The notes beneath the pieces are model-generated. The model saw only the letters and a program-made list of their open reading frames with translations, was not told where the DNA came from and did no database searches. A stretch of DNA of 64,000 nucleotides from Planctomycetota bacterium (lineage in GTDB: Bacteria > Planctomycetota > Planctomycetia > Isosphaerales > Isosphaeraceae): assembly GCA_021791715.1 (NCBI GenBank), contig JAJYWB010000020.1:20793-84792 (forward strand), given 5' to 3'. Shown in pieces: positions 34,839 through 44,764 of this stretch; position 1 is the first letter of the stretch, and the number at the start of each line of letters is the position of its first letter. Position numbers and translations under genes: made by a program.

Positions 34839-35417
34839 ATGTTGAAGCCCTTGACGTTGAGCGTCGGCCTGGCGGTCGCGTTGTGCGCCGGCGGCGTCTC
34901 CCTGGCCGGTCACAAGTCGGCTTGCAGCACGTGCGGTCTGGCGTCGCCTCAATCCGCGATCGCCAGCCCCAAAGGAGTTACGCCTTCGGCCCAAGGCTGC
35001 GCGCCCGCTTCATCTTGCGGCATCTGCGGCAAAAAGCCGAGCTTTTTCAGCAATCTCGGCAAGCTGTGCCAACCCAAACCCAAAACGTATACGTACGAGT
35101 GGGTTTTGAAGAAAAAGAAAGTTTGGGGACATAAGAGCTCGGGTTGCAATGTTTGCGGCGGAGCGGTGACCCCGTCCGGCCAATACGCGGCGACCCCGAC
35201 CGGTCAGTACAGCAGCCCCCAAACGTATTCGTCACCCGTCTACGGCGCGAGCCAAACGGCTTCGGCCGCGGTTCCTCCGGTGGGTGAGATCACCCCCGCG
35301 GGAGAGGAAGTTCCTCCTCCTCCGGCGAACGTCCCCGAAAAGCCCCCGGTTCCGACCCCGGCGACCCCGGGAACGGCTTCGACGGGCATGCTCTTCTCGA
35401 CCCCCTCGGGCGAGTAA
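34839..35417 (+). CDS. Cys-rich secreted protein, planctomycete type
   Basis: This 192-residue protein has a signal peptide (MLKPLTLSVGLAVALCAGG), a Cys/Ser/Gly domain with CSTCG, CGICG and CNVCGG pairs (residues about 28-110), a conserved-looking motif YTYEWVLKKKKVWG, and a Pro/Thr/Ala-rich tail. The Cys pairs could bind metal or form disulphides. The family is unnamed; similar proteins occur in planctomycetes. It has its own terminator. Confidence 0.75.
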   Translation: MLKPLTLSVGLAVALCAGGVSLAGHKSACSTCGLASPQSAIASPKGVTPSAQGCAPASSCGICGKKPSFFSNLGKLCQPKPKTYTYEWVLKKKKVWGHKSSGCNVCGGAVTPSGQYAATPTGQYSSPQTYSSPVYGASQTASAAVPPVGEITPAGEEVPPPPANVPEKPPVPTPATPGTASTGMLFSTPSGE

Positions 35418-35475
35418 TTCATCAAGCGAATAGAATTTCACATCTTTGATAGATCCGGATCGATCGCGACGATAA

Positions 35476-35513
35476 AAAAGCGATCCTCGTCCTTACGGGC
35501 GGGGGTCGCTTTT
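35476..35513 (+). terminator. Intrinsic terminator after the Cys-rich gene
   Basis: AAAAGCGA (35476-35483) pairs with TCGCTTTT (35506-35513), with an extra inner C/G-rich pairing. The 3' arm ends in a T-run. Confidence 0.7.
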
Positions 35514-36187
35514 CGTCGTCGACACGGAACCGATTGTGATAGTGAAAGAATTTTCATCATCTACTGAACCGTCGAATTCAAGATACCGAGCCGTCGAATT
35601 CGAGACGACCCGACCGAGCGATCCTCGCCGAGCTTAAGCGTTCTTACATCCCCTTCGGGATCGTAAACGGCTCCATGAGATCCGACGATTCGCCGTTTTC
35701 ACGAGCCCTCGCGTTCAAACCGACGAATGAATAAATCACGAGAGGCTTTCATTTTTCTCATAACCCGAAACCGAAGCGACGCTCCGCCTCATAAATCCTC
35801 GATCTCGCCGACTTCCGCGGATCGTCGTCGCCCGATCGATCCGCCGAATCACAAAACGAATTGGAAGCCCGCACTTAAATATTTTCTTCACTATATAAAA
35901 GAAAATGTAAGTTCGGCGATCGGGCGTCGGCGTCGATTGATTACGACAAAACACTCGGGCGTACGACGATCTCGCGCGATTCGACTTCACGAGACGTGCG
36001 ACGGAACGGTTTCGCCGCGAATCCGCCGAATCCGCGTGGCGTCCGATTGCTCACTCGCTCGAAATGGCGGAAAATCAAAACTCGGCCCGCGTCGCTTTTT
36101 GGATCGTGTTCGATCAGGCTTGGGGCGCCAAGGCGGGGCTCGACGCGGAAATCTCATCGACGAACGAACCCGAGCGAGTGAAGCGAT
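35514..36187. other. Intergenic, nothing recognised
   Basis: The stretch contains a small AT-rich patch (35875-35905), which may be a promoter. Open frames here look like composition artefacts. Confidence 0.45.
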
Positions 36188-39145
36188 ATGCGAATTTTTG
36201 GGACGATCGGCGCCTTGCTCATATTCTTGGCGCTTCATTCCGCGTCGGCGTGCGCGGGTTACGAAGACTGGTCGCGGTCGGGATCGATCTTTATCATCAC
36301 GACCCCGGAGGGCGCCGATTTGCCCGCCATGGCTTCGGTCGAGGGCTTTCCGCTGCTGATACGTTTGAATAAAGATTCTTTCAATTTCAGTGAGGCCAAA
36401 GCCGACGGCTCGGATCTGCGTTTCGCCGATGCGAAGGGCGCGGCGATTCCCTATCAGATCGAGAAATGGGATTCGCTTCGCGGCGAGGCGGTCGTCTGGG
36501 TGCGCGTTCCCAAGATCCAAGGGAACTCGCGGCAAGAGCTGCGGATTTTCTGGGGAAAAGCCGATGCGGCGCGCGAATCGTCCGCCTCGGCGGTTTTCGG
36601 CGAATCGAATGGATATATCGGCGTATGGCATCTTGGCGATACGGTCGCCGATGAAACCGCGAATCTCACATCGAAAAACGAAGGCGCGACGCCGGCTCGA
36701 GGAATGATCGGCGAGGGCCGGCGTCTCGCGGGCGGAAAAGGGATCTTCGGCGGCGAGAAAAGCGTCGGTTATCCCTCGGGAGACGCGGCGCACACGAGTC
36801 AGGCGTGGTTCCGAGCCGAACGCGCGAACGTGACGATTCTCGGCTGGGGAAACGAGAGGGGCCGTTTGGGGAGTAAAGTGAGGATCTCGCTCCGAGGCCC
36901 AACGCATTTGCATATCGACAGTTTTTTCGCGGATGTCGACGCTCCATTACGATTATCTCTAAATGAATGGATACATGTCGTTTATACGTACGCCGACGGC
37001 GAGGGAAAAATCTATATCGACGGTCGGCTCGAGGGCTCGGCGCGACGAAAGTTGGACATAAAAAGCCCCGTCAAATTATGGATCGGCGGCTGGGATCACG
37101 ATTACGATTTCGTGGGCGAACTTGACGAGGTCCGCGTATCCAAGGTTGCGCGTTCGGCGGATTGGGTTCGACTCGAATACGAGAATCAGAAGCCGATGCA
37201 AACGCTCGTCGGCCCGATCGTTCGCCCTGGAAAAGACTTTTCGGTCTCTCCCTCGGTCGCGACGGTCGCCGAGGGAAAGAGCGTTAAGTTCACGGCGCGG
37301 TGCGAAGGCGCTCAAAAAATGTATTGGATATTGAAACGAAACAATCGTGAAAAAGTCGTCGCGATCGACACGCCGACGTTTCAATTCGAAGCCGGCCGCG
37401 TCGAAGGCGACGAATCCGCGAAGCTCGAGTTTCGAGCCGTTTATCCGGGCGAGGTCAAGCGACAAGAGATCGCGATTTCGATCCAGGAGAAGATCGCCGA
37501 CCCCGATTTTGTTTTGAACGCGCCCGAGAATTGGGACGGTCGAAAGACGATCGAGATCGTACCGACGATCGTCAATCTTGAAAAAATCAAGGCCGAGGGC
37601 GCCGACGAGTTGCGATTCGACTGGAGCGTCTCGGGCCCCGCGGTCGTCGAAGAAACGCCTCCGGGCAAGCTCGTTCTCAAGCGATCGATGGGAAGCGGCA
37701 AGCTCGACATCAAGCTCGCGGTCGGTAACGGCGGCGCCGCGACGACTCGGTCGACTTCGATCCGCGTCGCCGAGCCGGCCCGCGACGAGTGGATTAAACG
37801 TATCCCAGGCGATGACGAGCGACCTTATGATCATCAGTTTTACGCGCGCGAAGACGACGGGCTAGGTACGCTCGTTTTCAACGGCAAACTCGCCGAGCCC
37901 GCCGATTCGGTCTTTCTCCGCGTTTACGAGGGGGACGAGCGGATCGTGAACGAATCGAAACGCCCGGGAGCGGACGGGAAGTACGCGTTTTCGGTGCGGA
38001 TCAAGCCCGGACTGGTGAAATACCGGGTTGAATTCGGAGCGGACGATCGCACGACGTATACCGCGAACGATATCGTATGCGGTGATGCTTTTTTGATAAA
38101 TGGTCAATCGAACGCGGTCGCGTACGATTTCGGTCCCGACGAATCGGCTCCGCCGGTGAACGAATGGGTGCGCTCGTTCGGCTCGACCGACCGAGGCCCC
38201 GAGGGTTCGCGATTGAAGCGCTGGTCCGCGGTGCGGGCGCGAGGCGGCGAGGGGATCGGCGCGATCGGCTACTGGGGGATGGAACTCGGCCGTCGCCTGG
38301 TTGAAAGCCGTCGCATTCCGATCTGTTTGATAAACGGAGCGGTCGGGGGAACTCGAATCGATCAGCATCAACGCAATCCAGAGGATCCCGTTGATGTTGA
38401 AACGATTTACGGGCGATTGTTGTGGCGGGTTCGCGAGGCTGGGCTTACGCATGGAATTCGCGGCGTGATTTGGCATCAGGGCGAGAACGATCAGGGCGCC
38501 GACGGTCCGTCGGGCCGCTTCGGCTGGGAGACGTACCGCGATTACTTCCATCGGCTCGCCGCTTCATGGAAGTTGGATTATCCGAACATGCAATACATTT
38601 ATCTATTTCAGATTTGGCCGAAGTCGTGCGGGATGGGGGTGAACGGTTCCGACAACATGCTTCGCGAGGTGCAACGAACGCTTCCGCGCGATTTTTCACG
38701 GATGAGCGCGATGTCGACTCTCGGGATTCGCCCCCCCGGCGACTGTCATTATCCCGCCGCGGGCTACGCCGAGTTCGCGCGTCTGCTCGCTCCTCTGATC
38801 GAGCGCGACCTATACGGAGCGCGGTTCGCCCAAAGCGTCACGCCGCCGAATTTGCTTCGAGCCGCGTTCTCATCGGATCATAAAGACGCGATTTCGCTCG
38901 ATTTTGATCAACCCGTCGTCTGGACCGATAAGCTTATCAGCGAGTTTTATCTCGACGGAGCGGCGGGAGCGGTCGTCGGCGGGGCGGTGTCTGATAACCG
39001 TTTAACGCTTCGACTCAAAGCCCCTTCGCGTGCGAGAAGAATCACATACCTTGACAGCGCTTCGTGGAAGCAAGACAACCTGCTCGTCGGTGCGAACGGA
39101 ATCGCGGCGTTGACGTTCTGCGACGTCGAGATCGAGCCGAAATAA
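36188..39145 (+). CDS. Large secreted multidomain protein with SGNH/sialate O-acetylesterase domain
   Basis: This 985-residue protein has a signal peptide (MRIFGTIGALLIFLALHSAS). A DUF2341-like domain is at about 45-145 and a LamG/concanavalin-type domain at about 150-335. Two Ig-like segments follow at about 345-525, then a beta linker. An SGNH-esterase domain lies at about 620-880: INGQSNAVAYDF (nucleophile Ser), GVIWHQGENDQG and DCHYPAAGYAEF (catalytic His). It resembles CE6/sialate O-acetylesterase enzymes that remove acetyl groups from sugars. The other domains suggest glycan binding. It stands upstream of the repeat array. Confidence 0.88.
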   Translation: MRIFGTIGALLIFLALHSASACAGYEDWSRSGSIFIITTPEGADLPAMASVEGFPLLIRLNKDSFNFSEAKADGSDLRFADAKGAAIPYQIEKWDSLRGEAVVWVRVPKIQGNSRQELRIFWGKADAARESSASAVFGESNGYIGVWHLGDTVADETANLTSKNEGATPARGMIGEGRRLAGGKGIFGGEKSVGYPSGDAAHTSQAWFRAERANVTILGWGNERGRLGSKVRISLRGPTHLHIDSFFADVDAPLRLSLNEWIHVVYTYADGEGKIYIDGRLEGSARRKLDIKSPVKLWIGGWDHDYDFVGELDEVRVSKVARSADWVRLEYENQKPMQTLVGPIVRPGKDFSVSPSVATVAEGKSVKFTARCEGAQKMYWILKRNNREKVVAIDTPTFQFEAGRVEGDESAKLEFRAVYPGEVKRQEIAISIQEKIADPDFVLNAPENWDGRKTIEIVPTIVNLEKIKAEGADELRFDWSVSGPAVVEETPPGKLVLKRSMGSGKLDIKLAVGNGGAATTRSTSIRVAEPARDEWIKRIPGDDERPYDHQFYAREDDGLGTLVFNGKLAEPADSVFLRVYEGDERIVNESKRPGADGKYAFSVRIKPGLVKYRVEFGADDRTTYTANDIVCGDAFLINGQSNAVAYDFGPDESAPPVNEWVRSFGSTDRGPEGSRLKRWSAVRARGGEGIGAIGYWGMELGRRLVESRRIPICLINGAVGGTRIDQHQRNPEDPVDVETIYGRLLWRVREAGLTHGIRGVIWHQGENDQGADGPSGRFGWETYRDYFHRLAASWKLDYPNMQYIYLFQIWPKSCGMGVNGSDNMLREVQRTLPRDFSRMSAMSTLGIRPPGDCHYPAAGYAEFARLLAPLIERDLYGARFAQSVTPPNLLRAAFSSDHKDAISLDFDQPVVWTDKLISEFYLDGAAGAVVGGAVSDNRLTLRLKAPSRARRITYLDSASWKQDNLLVGANGIAALTFCDVEIEPK

Positions 39146-39186
39146 CGTTGCGTGTCGGAGGGTGTCTGGAAAGAAATTCGAAAAGA

Positions 39187-41098
39187 AACGACATCTATAG
39201 TTTTAATATATCTGGCGAAATTTGAGGGCGAAGCCATAATTGGGAGGGCTGAGCCGAAACTGGGAGGGCGAAGCCAAAATTGGGAGGGCGAACCTCCTGG
39301 TGAGCCGCATTATGATGTTTGCGATTATTGACCAAAAATCGGTCTCGTCACCGGTGTTTACAAAAAGAGGCTCACCCGGAGGTTCGCCCTCCCAAACAAA
39401 AAGTAACGATATCTATAATTTTAATATATCTGGCAAAAATATGAAGGCGAGCCCGAAATTGGGAGGGCGAAGCCATAATTGGGAGGGCGAACCTCCCGGT
39501 GAGCCGCATTATGATGTTTGCGATTATTGACCAAAAAACGGTCTCGTCACCGGTGTTTACGAAAAATGGCTCGCCGGGAGGTTCGCCCTCCCAAACAAAA
39601 AAAAACGACATCTATAATCTTAATATATCTGGCGGAATTTGAGGGCGAAGTCATAATTGGGAGCGCTGAGCCAAAATTGGGAGGGCGAACCTCCTGGTGA
39701 GCTGCATTATGATGTTTGCGATTATTGACCAAAAAACGGTCTCGTCACCGGTGTTTACGAAAAATGGCTCGCCGGGAGGTTCGCCCTCCCAAACAAAAAG
39801 AAACGACATCTATAGTTTTAATATATCCGGTGAGATTTGAGGGCGAACCTGAATTTGGGAGCGCTGAGCCAAAATTGGGAGGGCGAAGCCAAAATTGGGA
39901 GGGCGAACCTCCTGGTGAGCCGCATTATGATGTTTGCGATTATTGACCAAAAAACGGTCTCGTCACCGGTGTTTACAAAAAGAGGCTCACCGGGAGGTTC
40001 GCCCTCCCAAACAAAAAGTAACGATATCTATAATTTTAATATATCTGGCAAAAAAAATAAAGGCGAGCCCGAAATTGGGAGGGCGAAGCCAAAATTGGGA
40101 GGGCGAACCTCCTGGTGAGCCGCATTATGATGTTTGCGATTATTGGCCAAAAAACGGTCTCGGCACCGGTGTTTACGAAAAATGGCTCGCCGGGAGGTTC
40201 GCCCTCCCAAACAAAAAGAAACGACATCTATAATCTTAATATATCTGGCGAAATATGAGGGCGAACCCAAAATCGGGAGGGCGAAGCCATTTTTGGGAGG
40301 GCGAACCTCCTGGTGAGCCGCATTATAATGTTTGCGATTATTGACATATAAACGGTCTCGTCACCGGTGTTTACAAAAAGAAACGATATCTATAGTTTTA
40401 ATATATCTGGTGGAATTTGAGGGCGAAGCCATAATTGGGAGGGCGAACCTCCTGGTGAGCCGCATTATAATGTTTGCGATTATTGACATATAAACGGTCT
40501 CGTCACCGGTGTTTACAAAAAGAAACGATATCTATAGTTTTAATATATCTGGCGGAATATGAGGGCGAAGCCATAATTGGGAGGGCGAACCTCCTGGTGA
40601 GCCGCATTATGATGTTTGCGATTATTGACCAAAAAACGGTCTCGGCACCGGTGTTTACAAAAAGAGGCTCGCCGGGAGGTTCGCCCTCCCAAACAAAAAG
40701 AAACGACATCTATAGTTTTAATATATCTGGCGAAACATGAGGGCGGAGCCGAAATTGGGAGGGCGAAGCCATAATTGGGAGGGCGAACCTCCTGGTGAGC
40801 CGCATTAGGATGTTTGCGATTATTGACCAAAAAACGGTCTCGTCACCGGTGTTTACAAAAAGAGGCTCACCGGGAGGTTCGCCCTCCAAAACAAAAAGTA
40901 ACGATATCTATAATTTTAATATATCTGGTAAAAAAAAATGAAGGCGAGCCCGAAATTGGGAGGGCGAAGCCATAATTGGGAGAGCGAACCTCCTGGTGAG
41001 CCGCATTATGATGTTTGCGATTATTGACCAAAAAACGGTCTCGTCACCGGTGTTTACAAAAAGAGGCTCACCGGGAGGTTCGCCCTCCCAAATCAAAA
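39187..41098. repeat. Ten-unit tandem array of palindromic elements
   Basis: Units begin with AACGAYATCTATA and run at about 39187, 39405, 39604, 39802, 40020, 40219, 40382, 40524, 40702 and 40900. Full units are 198-218 bp. Each has a variable 5' part with one to three copies of a 19-20 bp sub-repeat (TTGGGAGGGCGAAGCCAAAA), a 25-nt left arm, a conserved 60-nt centre (GCATTATGATGTTTGCGATT onward) and a 25-nt right arm that is nearly the reverse complement of the left. Units 6 and 7 lack the right arm. Units 1-3 and 4-6 correspond one to one, giving a higher-order triplet. Translated phrases such as WEGEPPGEP come from the repeat and no gene is supported. Confidence 0.95.
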
Positions 41099-41463
41099 CA
41101 ACTGAAGATCTAGATTTTTAACACATGGTCGATTTATTGGTAAATCGGCGCCGAAACCGGTATAATTGAGCCGTTAGGGCGTCGAGAGCTTTTCCCGATA
41201 GCCTCTGAGTTGAGAATTTTCCCTTGGTTTTCCGATCGTCGAAGGTCGCGGGGTTTCCGGTTACGGAATCCCGAAATGACGAGCGAAACGATCAGGCGAT
41301 GAGGATCCGCGGTGCGTTCGAATCGCTTGAACTCCGGTATGGAATTGTTGATTCCGCCAAGCCTTCGATTGATAATTCTCTTCGGGATCGACGACGAGAA
41401 GAGCGAGAACTTCGCGATGCGGAAGAAACCGTACGCGGAATCATCCAACCAAAGGGATCAAAT
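41099..41463. other. Region between the repeat array and DUF1801 gene
   Basis: Non-repetitive sequence. A frame open to the DUF1801 gene from 41224 exists but the RBS AAAGGGA points to the ATG at 41464. No gene is supported. Confidence 0.5.
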
Positions 41464-41883
41464 ATGACGGAAAATGGTGGAGGACGCGAGCGCGACGATA
41501 AGAAAGCCTCGAAGAAGGTCGCCGCTCGGCCTGGTGCGCGTGCGAACAAGGCGGATGGGGAAAGCGAAGTTCTCGCGAAGCTCGCCGAGATGCCCGAACA
41601 CGATCGCATCATCGGCGAGCGGCTCCACGCGATCATCAAGGCCTGCGCACCGAACTTATCGCCGAGGCTCTGGTACGGGATGCCGGCTTACTGTAAGGAT
41701 GGGAAGGTCGTCTGCTTCTTCCAAAGCGCTGAGAAGTTTAAAACAAGGTACGCGACGTTGGGCTTCATGCACGCCGCGAACCTCGACGAAGGCTCGATGT
41801 GGCCGACCTCGTTCGCGCTCAAGGATCTGACCGCCGTCGAAGATGCGAGGATCGGCGCGCTCGTGAAACAAGCGGTGAGTTGA
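41464..41883 (+). CDS. DUF1801-type (YdhG-like) protein
   Basis: This 139-residue protein has a lysine-rich start and a DUF1801-like core: EHDRIIGERLHAIIKACAPN, LSPRLWYGMPAYCKDGKVVC, then SFALKDLTAVEDARIGALV. The fold is a small alpha/beta domain of unknown role, sometimes iron- or heme-linked. The start at 41464 follows AAAGGGA. No operon partner is evident. Confidence 0.85.
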   Translation: MTENGGGRERDDKKASKKVAARPGARANKADGESEVLAKLAEMPEHDRIIGERLHAIIKACAPNLSPRLWYGMPAYCKDGKVVCFFQSAEKFKTRYATLGFMHAANLDEGSMWPTSFALKDLTAVEDARIGALVKQAVS

Positions 41884-42142
41884 GTTCGAGATTCGAACTT
41901 TTGGGGTTCTGAGCGAGTTTCGCACATTTCGACGGGCGCCGCCGAGAGGCCGTCGAGAAAGAATTCCGCACGTTCGACGTGATTTACGCTTGAATCTACG
42001 ATCGAGGGGTTTTCCGCTTGAGGATAAAATACAAATATGATATGTGTGTTAATCCATCAGGACAAACGGCTATTAGAGATTGAACAATCGTGTCGTCGAG
42101 CCGAGATCGACAAGAACTAGATTCCGGGCGGCGTTTAACTTT

Positions 42143-42817
42143 ATGCGAACGACATTCACGAAAAACAGGTTGGAAGCGTTCAGCGACGGCGTTCTGGCGA
42201 TCATCATCACGATCATGGTGCTCGAGATGAAGCCGCCGCTCGCCGCCGCGCGGTTCGCGGACCTCAAGCCTGTCATCCCTATCTTTATATCTTATATTAT
42301 AAGTTATAGTTACGTAGGCATATACTGGAACAACCATCATCACATGTTTCAGGCGACTCACAAGACGACCGGCGGAATATTATGGGCGAATCTGCATCTT
42401 CTTTTTTGGCTTTCGCTCATTCCGTTCGTCACGGGCTGGATGGGCGCGAATCATTTCGCCGCGGCGCCCACGGCGCTTTACGGAATCGTCTTGTTGTGCT
42501 CCGCGGTCGCGTACCTGATTTTGCAATCGGTCATCGTCCGCGTACACGGCGATGAATCCGTGCTCGCCAGAGCCGTCGGCAAGGATTTCAAAGGCAAAAT
42601 ATCTCTCGTTTTGTACATCTCGGCGATATGTCTCGCGTTCGTCGACTCATGGATCTCAGAAGGTTTGTATGTGATGACGGCGATCTTGTGGATCATCCCC
42701 GATCGACGTATCGAGCGGGCTTTGGTCGAGTCTTCGGCCGATCCCTTAGCGAACCGGTCGCGGATATCGGAACACAAGGAACCGACTTGCGAGGGATCTC
42801 CAAGATCCAGTCTTTAA
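42143..42817 (+). CDS. TMEM175-family (DUF1211) potassium-channel-like membrane protein
   Basis: This 224-residue protein has about six hydrophobic segments. The first helix carries the family signature RLEAFSDGVLAIIITIMVLE (FSDG motif). Further segments include FISYIISYSYVGIYWNNHHH and AILWIIPDRRIE. Bacterial TMEM175 proteins form K+-permeable channels. The start ATG 42143 is chosen because the preceding extension from 42080 has no hydrophobic or family character. The tail is polar. Confidence 0.9.
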   Translation: MRTTFTKNRLEAFSDGVLAIIITIMVLEMKPPLAAARFADLKPVIPIFISYIISYSYVGIYWNNHHHMFQATHKTTGGILWANLHLLFWLSLIPFVTGWMGANHFAAAPTALYGIVLLCSAVAYLILQSVIVRVHGDESVLARAVGKDFKGKISLVLYISAICLAFVDSWISEGLYVMTAILWIIPDRRIERALVESSADPLANRSRISEHKEPTCEGSPRSSL

Positions 42818-43092
42818 CATCATTATATGTAATTGTCTTTGCGATAATTTTGGAGTCGGGGCGATATCCGTCGAATCCGAAGCCGGGGCGATCGACCCCA
42901 TGCCGAATGAAAGACGAGCGATCGGAAGGAGGCTCTCAATCTTCGTAAGATTTCGGCCCCGGGCTACTAAATGTGATCGAAGGCGGGTTGTTCCGACAAC
43001 CCTTACAAGATCGGTCGTCGAACGAATCGGCGCTTGTATATCCACAATTCCGAAAAGACAAGTTATTGAAATTAATAGTAATCTATGAAATT

Positions 43093-44211
43093 TTATTTTT
43101 TCTTGATAGGCGTAACGTCTTCGAAATCCTGTTTCTTCTCTTTGTCCAGAGGAGAGCGGACAAGTTCGGCGCCCGCGGCGAAGTCGATTTTTACAAATTC
43201 CAGTCTCCGAACGCGGCGGTTGTGTTGGGTGTGGTAATACATCACCAGATTTTTTGTATCGTACCCCGTCGTCCAGATCGTGGCGCTGCGCATGCCTCGG
43301 CTTTGATCATCGCCTTCGCCTTCCGCGGCGGCGGGCGGGACGTTGAAATTATCGAGAATCCGGAACAATTCGTAAATCGTTTCTTCGCCGGTCTTCGTGG
43401 CTCGCGCCGACTTGGAAAAGGCGACGGCGCGAACGAAACGCGAAGGAGGCGTGAAATCTCCGGGCAGGCCGATCATTCCGCTGCCGCCGCCAAGAGGCTT
43501 AAAATCCAGGTCTTCGATCTTCTTGTCCGGAAGCGCGACCGGAGAAAGGTTGATGTAGTTGCGCAAGTTAGTCTCATGCCAATCGTAGTTCGGAGCGTTT
43601 GTGATCACTCCCAGCGGGGCGTCGAATATCTTCAACTCTCCCTTCAGATACTCGATGACGACGGCTTTCCCCGTCGGATCGGTGACGAGGTAATGAAGCG
43701 GGGGCGCGACGCCGATCGCTTCTTCGACAACCCCGACAACGCGCACTTTTATGATCGCGGCGCGAGCTTCTTCCACCGTTCCGCACGTCGAGAGGAGATA
43801 CTGACAGACGTCGGTTGAAGCCGTCGACTCGCCCGCACGGCTCGGTTCGTATTTCGGGTACTCGGCGTAGCCGGGATGATAAAACGCCCCGACGGTGAGC
43901 CCCTTTTCATTCATCCCGTCGACGATCATGTCTTTATAAACGGCGTCAAGCCCCACGACGCCGAATTTGGCGTTCCAGGTCGCCCCCTTGTTTTGGTCCG
44001 GCGTGCGGCCGGTGAACTTGTGACCGCGAGGGATGATCACCAATCTCGAATTGAGATCGAACGAACCCCATTCCATCGTGCGGCCGTAGATGACGGCGCC
44101 GTCTTTGGCTTTGAGAGTGATTCCCGTACAAGCTCGGCTTTCATAACCCGACCGGGCGATCAGGAAGAAAGCGGGGACGATAAACTTCATTACGCGTAAA
44201 TATATAGTCAT
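43093..44211 (-). CDS. Secreted linear amide C-N hydrolase (choloylglycine-hydrolase family)
   Basis: This 372-residue N-terminal nucleophile hydrolase has a signal peptide that ends before Cys28 (GYESRACTG), so cleavage would expose the catalytic Cys. Family motifs follow: GRTMEWGSFDLNSRLVIIPR, DGMNEKGLTVGAFY, VITNAPNYDWHETNLRNY and RFVRAVAF. Relatives hydrolyse bile-acid amides, penicillin V or acyl-homoserine lactones; the substrate here is unknown. The start at 44211 has AAGAG in front. Confidence 0.9.
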   Translation of the reverse strand: MTIYLRVMKFIVPAFFLIARSGYESRACTGITLKAKDGAVIYGRTMEWGSFDLNSRLVIIPRGHKFTGRTPDQNKGATWNAKFGVVGLDAVYKDMIVDGMNEKGLTVGAFYHPGYAEYPKYEPSRAGESTASTDVCQYLLSTCGTVEEARAAIIKVRVVGVVEEAIGVAPPLHYLVTDPTGKAVVIEYLKGELKIFDAPLGVITNAPNYDWHETNLRNYINLSPVALPDKKIEDLDFKPLGGGSGMIGLPGDFTPPSRFVRAVAFSKSARATKTGEETIYELFRILDNFNVPPAAAEGEGDDQSRGMRSATIWTTGYDTKNLVMYYHTQHNRRVRRLEFVKIDFAAGAELVRSPLDKEKKQDFEDVTPIKKK

Positions 44212-44764
44212 AACTCTTGCTTATAAATCTGAACATGCCGTAAGCCGAGGCCCGCGGCCGCGAGTCGATCATTGAGCCTTGAGTGGTAATTGTAGCTCGC
44301 GATTTAAGAGTCGGCCGGTTCGTGAAAACCGTCTGAGCCGTTGAAAAGAGTGGAAATAACGGCGGCGGTCGAAACGCCGTCGTGTCGTTCACCAGGCTCA
44401 AAGGATGGGGGTGGTGAGTCTTGGCGCGGTAATAAAGGGGCGTGCGTTTTCGCTTCGCCCCATTTCCAGGTCAGTTGTCGCGGGTTTCTTGGTTGTATTG
44501 ATCACGAATGCGTCGCCGCCGGGGTTCGAAGCCGCGGCGATTGTTGGACGTTCGATTCGTACGGGCTAGGGGGTCGTTCGATCTCGGGCGATCGCCGATA
44601 ACCCCGATCGCGCCGTACTCACCATCGGCTCGATTCGAGATCCGCGCGCACCACTCGAACGGGTCGCCCAAGCGATGCGCACGGAAAGAGGTCGATCGCC
44701 GCGACGATCGATCAACGATCGATCATCTTAGTAGATTATCCGCACCTTTCAATCAATCAATCGA
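44212..44764. other. Intergenic, nothing recognised
   Basis: A direct repeat ACGATCGATC is near 44702-44725 and a TCAA-rich run near 44750-44765, just beside the aldo/keto reductase stop. No gene is supported. Confidence 0.45.

Noticed and set aside
39240..40740. Repeated open frames with WEGEPPGEP-like peptides
   Set aside because: They appear on both strands, follow from the palindromic arms, lack ribosome binding sites and break at each unit.
39187..41098. Repeat array as a CRISPR
   Set aside because: The parts between the repeats are themselves repeated and conserved, arms are palindromic and units are about 200 bp; no unique spacers or cas genes.
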